Of a stretch of 64,000 nucleotides of DNA, positions 10,613-20,891 are shown in pieces. The translations under genes were made by a program, and so were the position numbers. The DNA is taken from NCBI GenBank assembly GCA_039583875.1, contig CM077150.1, forward strand, positions 51,102,261 to 51,166,260, written 5' to 3'. Every line of letters starts with the position of its first letter. The first letter of the stretch is position 1. The stretch is from Platanthera guangdongensis (lineage: Eukaryota; Streptophyta; Magnoliopsida; Asparagales; Orchidaceae). The notes beneath the pieces are model-generated. The model was not told the DNA's origin. It ran no database searches and saw only the letters and a list, made by a program, of their open reading frames with translations.

Positions 10613-13575
10613 TTACTTCTTCTGCTTCTTCTCTATGGTCTTGTCCTCTTTAGGTTTTTCTCCTGGCCTAGTAAAGATAATTTCTCTATTTGGATTCAAA
10701 GCCTGTGCCTGTGTCATTGTCATGTCAGCTGCCCCAATAATCTTCAGTGATGTAGTTCTGGGGACAACTGCTTCAGGATGTAGCTTCATGTAATCATCAA
10801 CATTAAACAGTTTGTTGGCTTTATCAAATCTTTTTAGTTCTTCCTTCCTGTATTTTGACATAGTTGTATATCCTGATATGTCTTTACCTTCATCTTTTAC
10901 TTTATTAATCAAGGAAAGACCAATAAGTTCCTGGAACCTGGCCATTTTAGCAATGTTTGTTGTTTCAAGATCTTCAAAAGGAACAGGAGGTGAATCTGGT
11001 TTTTCAGGACTCTTAGCCTTCTGATCTGCAGAGATATGTTGTTGTTGCTGCTGATGTTGTTGATGTTGTTGATGTTGAGTTTCTGAAGAATGATGCCCTT
11101 GCTGACTGCTTCCAGAAGATCTCCCTTGATGTCTCTGATAAGTTTGCATATGGGCAGATCTCTGAGAGCTAGAGCCAGTGACATGAGCTGCTAGAGGAGG
11201 TGGAGGAGGTGGATCTCTTCTGTATCTCTGAACTGGTGGAGGAGAATATTTTCTACTTCTTTTCCTCTCCTTTTGCTGATTTTTAGACAGCCACATCCAT
11301 GCTGGCATTCCTTTATAAGGAGTAATATTTTGAAGGATATAGAATGGGGTGTCATACTTTGAGCTTGGCTTAGCAGCAGGAGGAGGAGGGGCTTTCCTTT
11401 TCTTTGACAACATTTTCTTCTTCTTCTTAGCAGTGTCTTCATCTGAATCTTCTTCATCATCATCATCTGAATCACTGGCAGAACCCTGAGGGTTATCATA
11501 TAGAGCATCCAATGCTTTTAAGGCTTTATCATAAGTAGCAGTCTTTTTTATAGCAGAAGCAGAAGTTTCAGGGGCTGGAGTTTCAGCAGAGGTTGAGGAA
11601 GAGACTATACAAGAATCAGAAGTAACTGGGACAGAGCTTTCAGTTGCTGCCTTATTTTCTTCTTCAATGTCAGCAAAGATCAACTCATCTAGATCTGGCA
11701 TAGGGGAGTCATCCATCACAAAGATTAGTGTTGAGATAGCTTCTGGAGGCGATAGAATGACTGCAGAGGTTGGTGCAGAAATTGGAATATCAAAATTGTC
11801 ATATAGTTGCTTAGCAACTGCTTGACTGATAGGAGGAGTATAAGGAACAATAGCCAACTGTGGCTTAGTAAAGTCATCTGGAAGATACTGCATATATACA
11901 GTGTCAAAGGTTTTCAGCAATTCTTGTAAATTAACTGTGGGATTGAGGATAAAATCACCAACAGTTTCATCAATGTCCATATCAGTATCAATAAAATCAA
12001 TTAAATCAATTAAATCATTATCTATACAATCTATATATGCTGCTGTGGGGACTAGAGTATCTGTTGGTGCTGGTGCTGAAGTATCTGAAGCTGTAGTTGC
12101 TGTTATGAGGACTGGAGTATCTGCTGGTACTGGTGCTAAAGTATCTGAAGCTGTAGCTGCTGCTGCTTCATCATCAGGCATCTCCCCCTGCCTAGTTTCA
12201 GTAGGGACTGAGGCCAGGCCCCTGACTGAGGAGGGGGCAGCAGTAAGACCAGATATTTGAGCAAATAAGGAGGTAATGGTGGTAGCAAGATGTGTAATGG
12301 CCTCTGCTATAAGGGATTTAAGAATGGGAGTGATGATGGTGATGATGGAGGAGATGGTAGATGGGTCCAATGAGAAAGTTGGAGATGATGTTGCAATTGG
12401 TGTGGAAGAGGTGGCAACCAGTGATGGAATGGAGGGTGGAACATCAGGTATGTGTAGGTTAGATGTTGATGGGGATGGAAGGGTGGCATCTTGCATCATG
12501 GAGTCTGATGGTAGGATGTAAGAGGGTATGGAAGATAAATGTGGGGAAAGTGGAGACTGTGGTGGTGTAGGAATGTAGGTGTCTTGAGGTGATTCAGGAG
12601 GTGTTGGTTGTGGATTTTCTTGAAGAGGGGTAGATGGAATGTCAGTGATGTCAAGTGGTGGAGATGGAGGTGGAGTAGGAACATGAGTATGCTGTTGTGA
12701 TTGGGGTGTTGAAGAAATAATGGGAGAGGAAGTGAGTTGTTTTGCTGGAAGGGGTGCTGGAAGAGATGGTGGTGTGGGATGAATCTCTTCAGCAGGTGTG
12801 GGAGTGGCTTTAACAGCCCTGGTGCCTTCAGAAGCTGGGGTGGAAGAGGTAGAAGCCTTAGTGGGCTTTGTGATTATCCTTTCCCACCTGCCAAATAAGA
12901 CACAGGTGAGCCTTTTACTGGCATTGATGAATATGGTCTGGGAGACCAGTGATTCAGCAGTCTTTTCCTTGAGGAAGATCCCTAGGATCCTTCCAAAACA
13001 CACTTCTTTCTTGTTATTTTTTTTCTTTATCAGATCAAAGAGGATCTGAGCCCAGTACACTTGCTTCTTATTTATTACTGCAAACATGACCAAGAACTAA
13101 TGCCTTGTGATGTAGTCATGGGCAGTATGCTTGCCAAGCAAGACCTTCCCAACAATGTCTGCCAGGAACTTGTATACTGCAGACAAATGCCTCTTCAACA
13201 ATTTATGTGGGTTATCACCAGCATAACCCATCAGATTTGGCATCATATTAAACTCTTCAGAATCAATTTCTAATTCCTCTTCGCCATTTGTCAAACCAAA
13301 TATTTCAGTTAAAACCGCGGGGGTTAAGGAGACAGTGTTACCAGCGATTGATCCCGTCATAGTATTGTCTTCAAAAGTGGATGAAGTATATACTCATTCT
13401 CTGATTTCTGTTCCTGCCAACTTTATCCTGGTGGTCATCAGGTTTTCAGATTCTGTTCTTCCAGAAGTTCAAGAATATATAGAAAGATTGGATCCGAGTG
13501 CTGGAATGATTCGAAGTCGACATCAAAGCCAGTGTCAAACTTCATAGCGGCTAGAGCTCCTGCTGGAATCGCCAT
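10613..13575 (-). pseudogene. Extra ORF after pol in element B (unknown product, about 990 codons)
   Basis: I do not recognise an experimentally known protein. The ATG at 13575 is chosen because the N-terminus aligns with the ORF in D (both have AAMKFD.GFD). Breaks: a frameshift near 13440, TGA at 13394-13396 (Trp in D), and TAG at 13097-13099 (Gln in D). The rest, 13093-10613, is open for 826 codons. Order: a globular N-terminal region (KRHLSAVYKFLADIVGKVLLGKH, then a FDLIKKK helix and FGRILGIFL), a Pro/Ser/Thr-rich stretch, an acidic stretch, a basic stretch, a block with MPAWMWLSKNQQKERKR followed by poly-Pro, Gln/His-rich repeats, and a conserved tail ending EKKQKK. No signal peptide or membrane helix is visible. 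It occupies the env-like position of SIRE elements, but its N-terminal part looks more like plant mobile-domain proteins; that likeness is inference. Confidence 0.75.
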
Positions 13576-13985
13576 GGAATCACCTGCAAATGAGAGAAAC
13601 GGCGATCAAGTACAAGGGAACAGAAAGCGCGGGATGGAGGTCGAAGAAAACTTAGATATAAAGTTTTCCAGAATATGAATCGACAATCTCCGTTCCATGT
13701 AAATAAAATTAATTCTTCGAACTGAGGTCGACGAAATGAGTGAATAATAAAAAATATTGTCGATCTCATTCAGAAGACTTGAAGACAATTCGTCGAACTC
13801 CGGTCGACGAATATCTTCTGAAGCAAGTTCGTCGAGCTCCGGTCGACGAAAATTGTTTCACACAGAGAATTTGGCGAACTCCGTTGGACGAATATCTCTC
13901 AAACCTTCCCCGGTTCGTCGAACTCCGTTCGACGAGCTTTGGAAAATTCGTCGAATGCAGACAGAACTTAAGCTAAGTCTTCTCC
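13576..13985. repeat. Spacer between pol and extra ORF in B, with TCGTCGA array
   Basis: No coding sequence of the element is seen here. From about 13715 to 13960 there are close pairs such as TCGTCGAACTCCGGTCGACGAA, at about 13790, 13828, 13868 and 13915. These are the most perfect palindromes of this type in element B. The position directly upstream of the extra ORF would suit a role in its expression, but nothing shows this directly. Confidence 0.8.
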
Positions 13986-16900
13986 ATTGATCATTCACAG
14001 CTGATTCAGAAAGAAAGCATGATTTTTCTCATCCAGATGTTTGGTGAATATATCAGCTTTTTGTAAATCAGTGTAGATATAGACAAGCTTAATCTTATTT
14101 TTGTCTACACACTCCCTAATGAAATGATGTCTTATATCAATATGTTTTGTCCTACTATGGTGAACTGGATTTTGTGCTATGGCTGTAGCACTAGTATTAT
14201 CACAAAATAGGGTTGAATTATTTAAATTGAACCCATAATCTAGAAGTTAATTTTGTATCCACAGCATCTGTGAACAACAGCTACCTGCTGAAATATATTC
14301 TGCTTCAGCAGTTGATGTTGACACTAATGTTTGCTTCTTACAAAACCAAGATACTAGTCTCATACCCAGGAACTGACAAGTTCCTGAAGTACTTTTTCTA
14401 TCTACCCTGCATCCAGCAAAATCAGCATCAGAGTATCCAGTTAACTCAAATTCTAATTCAGCAGGATACCATAGGCTTAGATCAGGACAACTCTTTATAT
14501 ATCTTAAAATCCTTTTTAAGAAAATTAGATGAGATTCTTTAGGGTTCACTTGGAACCTAGCACAAAGGCATATAGCAAACATAATATCTGGCCTACTTGT
14601 TGTGAGGTATAATAGGGACCCAACAATGCCCCTATAAAGTTTCTGATCTACAGGTTTTCCTGGTATATCAGAGTCCACAACAGCATTTGTGGCCATGTGA
14701 GTTTTCTTTGCTGAGGCATCAGCCAACCCAAACTTCTTTAGAAGTTCTTTAGCATATTTTGCTTGTGAGATGAAGATGACATCAGGAAGTTGTTTCACTT
14801 GGAGACCAAGGAAATATGAAAGCTCTCTCAAGCTACTCATTTCAAATTTAGAATGCATGAGGTCAGAAAACCTTTTGCACAATTTTGAATCTGTAGAGCC
14901 AAAGATGATGTCATCTACATAGATTTGTACTAACAAAATTTAGTCCTTATGATGTCTAGTGAAAAGAGTTTTATCTACAGTTCCTCTTATAAATTTATGC
15001 TCTAATAAGAAACTTGTTAAGGTCTCATACCAAGCTCTTGGAGCTTTCTTTAGACCATAAAGAGCCTTATTTAATCTAAAAACATAAGAGGGAAAAGTTG
15101 GAGAAATAAAACCTGGAGGTTGTTCTACATAAACCTCTTCTTGTAGCACTCCATTTAAGAAGGCACTTTTCACATCCATTTGAAAGACTTTGAACCTTTT
15201 GAATGCTGCATAGGCAAGGAAAATCCTTATAGCTTCCAACCTTGCAACAGGTGCAAAGGTCTGATCATAGTCAATTCCTTACTCTTGCCTATATCCTTGA
15301 GCAATAAGCCTAGCCTTGTTCCTCACAATAACTCCTTGGGCATCAAGCTCATTCTTGAAAACCCATTTGGTTCCAATAACTAGATAGTTTTGGGATCTTG
15401 GAACCAAATCCCAAACTCTACATCTCTCAAATTGATTTAGTTCCTCTTGTATTGCAAGGATCCAGTGGGGATCTTGCTCAGCATCATGAATGGTTAGAGG
15501 TTCAACCTGAGAGAGAAAACATGCATGCATCAAGTCTTGGTTGAGTTGAAGCCTTGTCTGTACACCTGATGAAATGTCTCCAATTACTTGAGATCTAGGG
15601 TGATCCCTAAGTGTGACAAAATCAGTGGGTGGAGTTGGTTGTGCAACAGCATTTTGAATAAGTTCCTCTTGTGGAATTATGATTGTTGTTGGTTGAGGCT
15701 CATGTTCTTCAGCTTCATCTTCTTCACTGTCTTCAATGACCTGTGGAGAGGGGTGAGTGGGAACCTCTTGGGGGAGGTTTAGTCCATCCAATGTCTCACA
15801 CAAGTGGGGTACCTGCAAGTTGCTAATGGTAGAAACTTATTTCTCCTTACAATACATGTTAGTTTCATCAAAATAAATATGAATTGACTCTTCTACTTTT
15901 AATGTTGATTTATAAAATACCCTATAAGCCTTGCTTATTTGGGAGTATCCTAGAAAAACTCCCACTTTAGCCTTAGCTTCAAACTTTCTAATGTATTTCT
16001 TGTTGTTATTGTGTATATAGCATGTACAACCAAATACTTTAAAATAGTTAATTTTAGGTTTCTTCCTTTTGAGTAATTCATAGGGAGTCATATTCTTAAG
16101 TTTGTGAATTAAACTCCTATTCAGGACATAGTTTGCAATGCTTACAGCCTCTGCCCAAAAGGTTAGTGGCATGTATGCATCAGCAAGTAATGTACCTGCA
16201 GCTTCAATGAGTGTTCTATTTTTCCTTTCAGCTACCCCATTTTGTTGGGGAGTTCTAGGAGCTGAGAAGCAATGCCTGATACCTTCCTTCTCACAGAACT
16301 CATGCATAAGAAGAGACTCAAACTCTGTGTCATGATCACTTCTGATCAATGCAACATGTGTAGAGAACTCAATCTGTATGGTCCTGAGAAAATCTGTAAG
16401 AACCTTGAATGTATCTGACTTTGTTCTCAGAAAGAATACCCAACTGAACTTGGAGAAGTCATCCACTATAACTAAAGTGTAGGATTTCCCTCCTAGGCTT
16501 TGTACTGCAATGGGTCCAAAAAGATCCAGGTGTAGCAAGTACAGAATCCTAGGTGAATCACTCTTATTAATTGATTTGAAACTAGTTTTAGTTTGCTTGC
16601 CTAATTGACAAGCCATGCAAAGACCTTCCTTCTTGTAGGGAGCAGAAGGTAGACCTCTAAGAAGGTTGTGCTTAGATAACTTAGTAATATTTTTCAGATT
16701 TACATGCCCTAGTCTTTTGTGCCATAGTTTATTCTGATTACTAGTTAGATTCAGTAAACAGATGTCAGTTGTGGTAGAAGAAAAGTTTACTAAATAAATG
16801 TTTCCTTGTCTACTTCCAGTTAAAACAGTTTGGTTATTTTTATCAATGATAGAGCAAGTAGAAGGGTTAAAATATACCTGATAACCATCATCACATAATT

Positions 16901-17135
16901 GACTTATGGAGATGAGGTTATGCTTCAGTCCACTTACATATGTTATTTTTCTGAATGTGACAGCTCCTATTTTTACTTCTCCAACTCCTTTTGACTGACC
17001 CTAAACCCTACACCAAAGATAACCTTTGGCCCCAATTTGGACTTGTAGTTGAATAGGATGTCCTTGCTGCCAGTCATATGTTTGGAGCAGCCACTGTCCA
17101 GGTACCAAGTTTCATTTACCCCTGGACACTTTTTC
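13986..17135 (-). pseudogene. Pol polyprotein of copia element B
   Basis: Protease D-S-G is intact at 17090-17098 (WYLDSGCSKHMTG). The integrase region holds LWHKRLGHVNL, CMACQLGKQTK, the core aspartate in LIRSDHDTEF and the glutamate in PQQNGVAERKNRT (16616-15837). A linker is at 15818-15500. RT runs from about 15480 with YVDD at 14910-14921; RNase H follows (GYSDADFAGC, TSTAEAEYISAG). Nonsense codons occur at 15837, 15279, 14940 and 14247, and the frame is also disturbed around 17000. Catalytic residues are present but the polyprotein cannot be made. Gene order and motifs identify Ty1/copia; the extra ORF downstream and the gag size point to the SIRE/Maximus group. Confidence 0.92.
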
Positions 17136-19056
17136 ATGTGCAATATAAATAGTTAGTGATTTTTGACCCAGGTTATCTTGGGCCCTTTGTATGGCTGATA
17201 GGAGAAACTAGAAATAACAGAAAATTCTGGCTGGGACTTATATCGTAGGGGGTGGTATCTCCTAGGTGGAATGGTCCAGTCAGCTAGGGGATTAAATAAT
17301 TTCCTAGAAGTATTTAAGTTTCTGTTAAAATTAAAGTTTTGGTTAAGTCTTCCTGGGTTCGATGAATTTATGTAAGTTCGTCGACCAGAGTTCGACGAAT
17401 TGGGTTGAGATCGTCGATCTCTACCCAGAGAATGAACATGTTCATTCTCTGCGCCCCACGTTCGTCAATCTCTGCTCGACGAACCATACAAAGTTCGTCG
17501 ATCGCATTTAGATGAATAATGATAACTATAGTTGGCGTTCAGAGTTCGTCGATCTGGATTCGATGAACTGGCCCCTTTTCGTCGATCTGAGGTTGACGAA
17601 AATTGCTGAACTTTGTTTTTATTTAGTGTTTTTTGTTTTTCCATTTTGTCCTTAGTTTTAATTTGTTCAAGAATTTTATTTACTTTATATACTTACTCAG
17701 TATTCTTCTTTCCATTCTCAGAAATAAAATTGATAGGTTGTAACAGGTGGTTTTTTTGAATAACAGGTGGTTCACTAGATGATGCACCTAATCCTAACCT
17801 ACTTCCATTAAATCTAGCATTAGATGTGTTAGTGATATCTGCTAGTTGTTAACTTCTTCCATTTAGTGATTCTTCTAGCTGTTTTGCCTCATTTAATTCA
17901 TCTTTCAGAAGGGTGATTTGTTCACTAAACATATCTATTTCATTTTTTAATTTAGTATTTTCTAATACTAAGCTATCATAGTTAAATTGCTTATCTCTGA
18001 GAAGTTTGATTTGCTTCTCAGAGTTGATTAAGTCTAAACACATGATTTTAAAGTCTGATTTAAAAGATTCTGAATTATAATCAAACAATGATAATACCTG
18101 ATCAGCTTCTGATTCAGAAGCTTCCTCATTGTCTGAATCTCTTTCTTCTTAGTTGCTTCTTGAGGCATCAATTTCCATGAGGCAAACCTCTTTTGCTCTC
18201 TCTTCTTCTTCATCTTCACTGGAGCTTGAAGATGTTGACTCCTCTTCAGTCTCACTCTAAGTCTCAGCTACAAACCCCTTTTCCTTCCTCTTGTGTTTGC
18301 TGGAAGAGGGTTTGCTGGTGAACTGCTTTCTGGAATCATTTTCCCTTTCTCTTCTCTTCTTGTTCTTCTGATTCTCTGGGCACTCAGAGAGGAAATGCCC
18401 AGGCTTTTTTCATCCATAACACACCACTTCCTTTGTTGGTGTCTTATCATACTTTGGCCTGTCATCCTTTCTTGCTGACTTCCTCCTGAAGTCCTTTCTA
18501 GTCATCTTGAAAAATCTCTTAGCCAAGAGACTTATAAGTTTTTCATTTGATGTTGAGGATTTTGATTCTTCTGAGGCTTTGAATGCTATGTTCTGATCTC
18601 TTCTAGCTGTAGGAGGTGTTCTTTGTTCAGTAGCCTCTCTTGTCTTTATCAACTGCTCATAAGATTTCAGTTTGCCCAATAGAGATTCAGTTGACATCTC
18701 ATTCAGGCATCTGGCCTCCTTGATGGGCCAAATTCTTGTGTCCCATGAGCTTGGGAAGCACATCAGAATTTTGTCATTTACTTCAGTGAGAGTGATGACC
18801 TTGTCCAGAGTCTTTAGCTCATTAATGATTGAGCTTAATCTGTTATACATTTTTGAAACTGTCTCAGCTTCTTGTTTCTTCAAATTCTCATATTGGGATA
18901 TGAGATTTGATCTCCTATCCTTCCTTTCATCAGCTGATCCGTCAACCATTTGGTTCAGGGAATCCCAAATGGCTTTTGCTGATGTGCACTCAGCAACCTT
19001 CTGGAAAATATCATCAGACATTGTCTGTGCCAATATGTTCATGGCTTTTGCATCAG
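17136..19056 (-). pseudogene. Gag of element B, C-terminal part (split by element C)
   Basis: In minus-strand sense it begins KVADAKAMNILAQTM at 19066-19020, with the UBN2-type retrotransposon Gag region (DERKDRRSNLISQYENLKK, LDKVITLTEVNDKILMCFP). It then has a basic segment, a zinc knuckle at 18380-18421, an acidic linker, a coiled coil (18088-17849, ENTKLKNEIDMFSEQITLLK) and a TCGTCGA-rich segment. In the knuckle the second cysteine codon is TGA (18410-18412). Further stops lie near 18265 and 17849. The N-terminal 78 codons lie at 28002-28233, on the other side of C. Gag ends at a TAA near 17150, in frame with pol in this copy. Confidence 0.85.
17355..17605 (-). repeat. TCGTCGA palindromes inside the gag of B
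   Basis: The segment holds about eight half-sites of the same motif as the LTR array, here in the Gag reading frame. The unit TCGTCGAACTCTGGTCGACG reads as Ser-Ser-Asn-Ser-Gly-Arg-Arg. Some units still fit the frame (GRDRRSQPNSSNSGRRT), while others are broken by a stop. The corresponding segment of D is 62100-62290. Confidence 0.75.
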
Positions 19057-19896
19057 CTACCTTCACCTATGGGGGGGGAATAGGTGACGTGCAGCGTTTT
19101 TGCGGAATTAAAATTGTACCTGCACATGAAAACAAAATAGCACAGCAAAGAAGGTACACAAGCAATTTATAGTGGTTCCCCGATTTGGGTACATCCACTT
19201 TCCCCCTTCGACCTATCTCCCAACAAGGGACGACTCGGTCACTTCACCAATAGGATTGAAATCCAATCCTTGCACTATCGGAAGGAACCCTTCCACACGT
19301 AGGAGACAACACTCCCACAACACGGGTTGCACCCAACCCTTACAACTAGGAACCAACGTTCCTTTACAACAAAAATGAAACTAGAATGTATAAGAAATAC
19401 AAACAACTTTGGAGACTAAGGTGTCCCTCTTCGTTCGATGACATGTTCTTGAAGTGAGCGAAGAGTCCACAACCCTAGATCTCACTTGAAGAGAATCTCC
19501 CCGAAACCGGCGGCGGCAAGAAGGGCGGCGGCTCGGTTCTCAGAATCGGCGGCGACAACGGTGTGTGGCTGCAGTACTTTGGAGACTCAATCTTCGTAGC
19601 AAAGCAAGCAAGGTATTCCAACGGTCACACTAGGATCGATCATCTCGATCGATTCGGAAGGGGAAGGTTTTCCCGATCAACGAATCAAGAGACAAGGGAT
19701 CTCTGGTTAGACGCGTGAGACGCTGTGCTTGGCAGAGCTTCTGTCGCCGGAAGATCTGGAAGAATCACGATCAAACGGTCGGCGATCGACTAACACGAGC
19801 GGCGACGGCGGCGAAGCAGGTATCGCGATTTAGGTTAAGGTCGGCGGCTCGGCTTCGTCTTTTTTTGTGTATATCCGCTGTTCAAAAATACGTGTG

Positions 19897-19904
19897 TATT
19901 TATA
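19897..19904 (-). promoter_or_regulatory. TATA box in the 3' LTR of C
   Basis: Minus-strand TATAAATA lies about 130 bp downstream of the palindromic array and about 690 bp inside the LTR. The same box is at 27306-27313 in the 5' LTR, where it would drive transcription of the element. Confidence 0.7.
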
Positions 19905-20029
19905 CACTCGAATACTTCATAATGACCGTTGTGGGTCCCACCAGAAGAAACCCCAAGCCCGGTTCAAAACAGTGCCAGCAGCAGAGTCCGGTCCAGCGGT
20001 TTCCAGAAAATTGCCCAAGGCAGAATCGA

Positions 20030-20255
20030 CGAGACTCGAAGGTGATTCTCGCCGATTCGGCGAGAATCAGAGGTGATTCTCATCGAATCGTCGAGAATCA
20101 AAGGTGATTCTCGTCGATGTAGACTTGTTTGCACGCTCTGAGGTAGCTGGAAAGAGACGACGAGAATCAACCAGTGATTCTCGACGATTCGGCGAGAATC
20201 GCTAGTGATTCTCGCCGAATCGGTGAGAATCACTTGGTGATTCTCGTCGAATAAT
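20030..20255. repeat. TGATTCTCGTCGA palindromic array in the 3' LTR of C
   Basis: About nine alternating copies of GGTGATTCTCGTCGA and its complement (TCGNCGAGAATCA). Neighbouring half-sites form near-perfect palindromes, for example GATTCTCGCCGATTCGGCGA. The copy in the 5' LTR is at 27433-27660. It lies just upstream of the TATA box. Confidence 0.88.
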
Positions 20256-20587
20256 ACTTGGATGATTTTTCGTCTTTCCGCCTCTGAGCTGCTCTTTGAC
20301 TCATCCTTGCTCCTTGTCTGTTCTTGCAATATCACAGCCCTATACTTGAAAATAAGTACACTCCAATAGAGAGAGTACACGTAGGCCAACACACTGATCT
20401 GCTCAACGAGGGATTACGTCGTGTAGACCCGTCTATATTGACCTACTGCACCCTGACATTGGTGTGCACTTAGCGTAGAATAACTGCAAGCACAACTTGA
20501 AATATTTTATCAAATACATTGTCTATTTACCTTAGCTTGTTCAGGGGCTTCTTCAAATCAGGTGCGTTGTGGATACAATACCCAACA

Positions 20588-20602
20588 ATCTCCCCCTATT
20601 TG
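20588..20602 (-). other. Polypurine tract of element C
   Basis: AAATAGGGGGAGAT on the minus strand abuts the 3' LTR start. Confidence 0.88.
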
Positions 20603-20891
20603 AAGAAGCCTAAACCCTACAAGCTAAGGTGAATAGAGCGTATGTGAATGAAAATCATAAACTTGAAATTGAGTTGAGAGAGATGTTCATTACCAGTGCC
20701 AATTTCTTGAGAGCAAACTTGGAGCCACCTTAGCCTTAGCCGAGAGGGTAATCTCCCCCTTTTCGGCTTCTGCAAATCTGGGTCTGTTGCATTTGATCCC
20801 TTGCTCCCCCTCAGTTCTTGCACCTGTGCTCACACTTGAGTTCCTGGCAGAGGCTCCCCCTAGATGCACGAGCCTGGAGCTTCTGTAGTCT
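20603..20891 (-). other. Untranslated spacer between pol and polypurine tract of C
   Basis: About 290 bp without a credible gene. In B, D and E the same place holds an ORF of nearly 1000 codons, so its absence here (and in A) separates the elements into two groups. Confidence 0.6.

Larger units (their letters stand above)
19057..20587 (-). mobile_element. 3' LTR of element C
   Basis: In minus-strand sense it starts TGTTGGGTATTG (20587) and ends CATAGGTGAAGGTAG (19057), so the termini are TG...AG rather than TG...CA. The 5 bp duplication sets this end precisely. It holds a G8 run near the end (19071-19078), equivalent to the C-run of the other copia LTRs. The partner is 26460-27996. Confidence 0.92.

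Noticed and set aside
10613..13575. Calling the extra ORF an envelope gene
   Set aside because: No signal peptide, membrane helix or Cys-rich ectodomain is visible; only its position is env-like.
19715..20107. 130-codon plus-strand frame in LTR C, repeated at 27058-27516
   Set aside because: Present in both LTRs only because the LTR is duplicated; it runs antisense to the element and across the TATA box and palindromic array.
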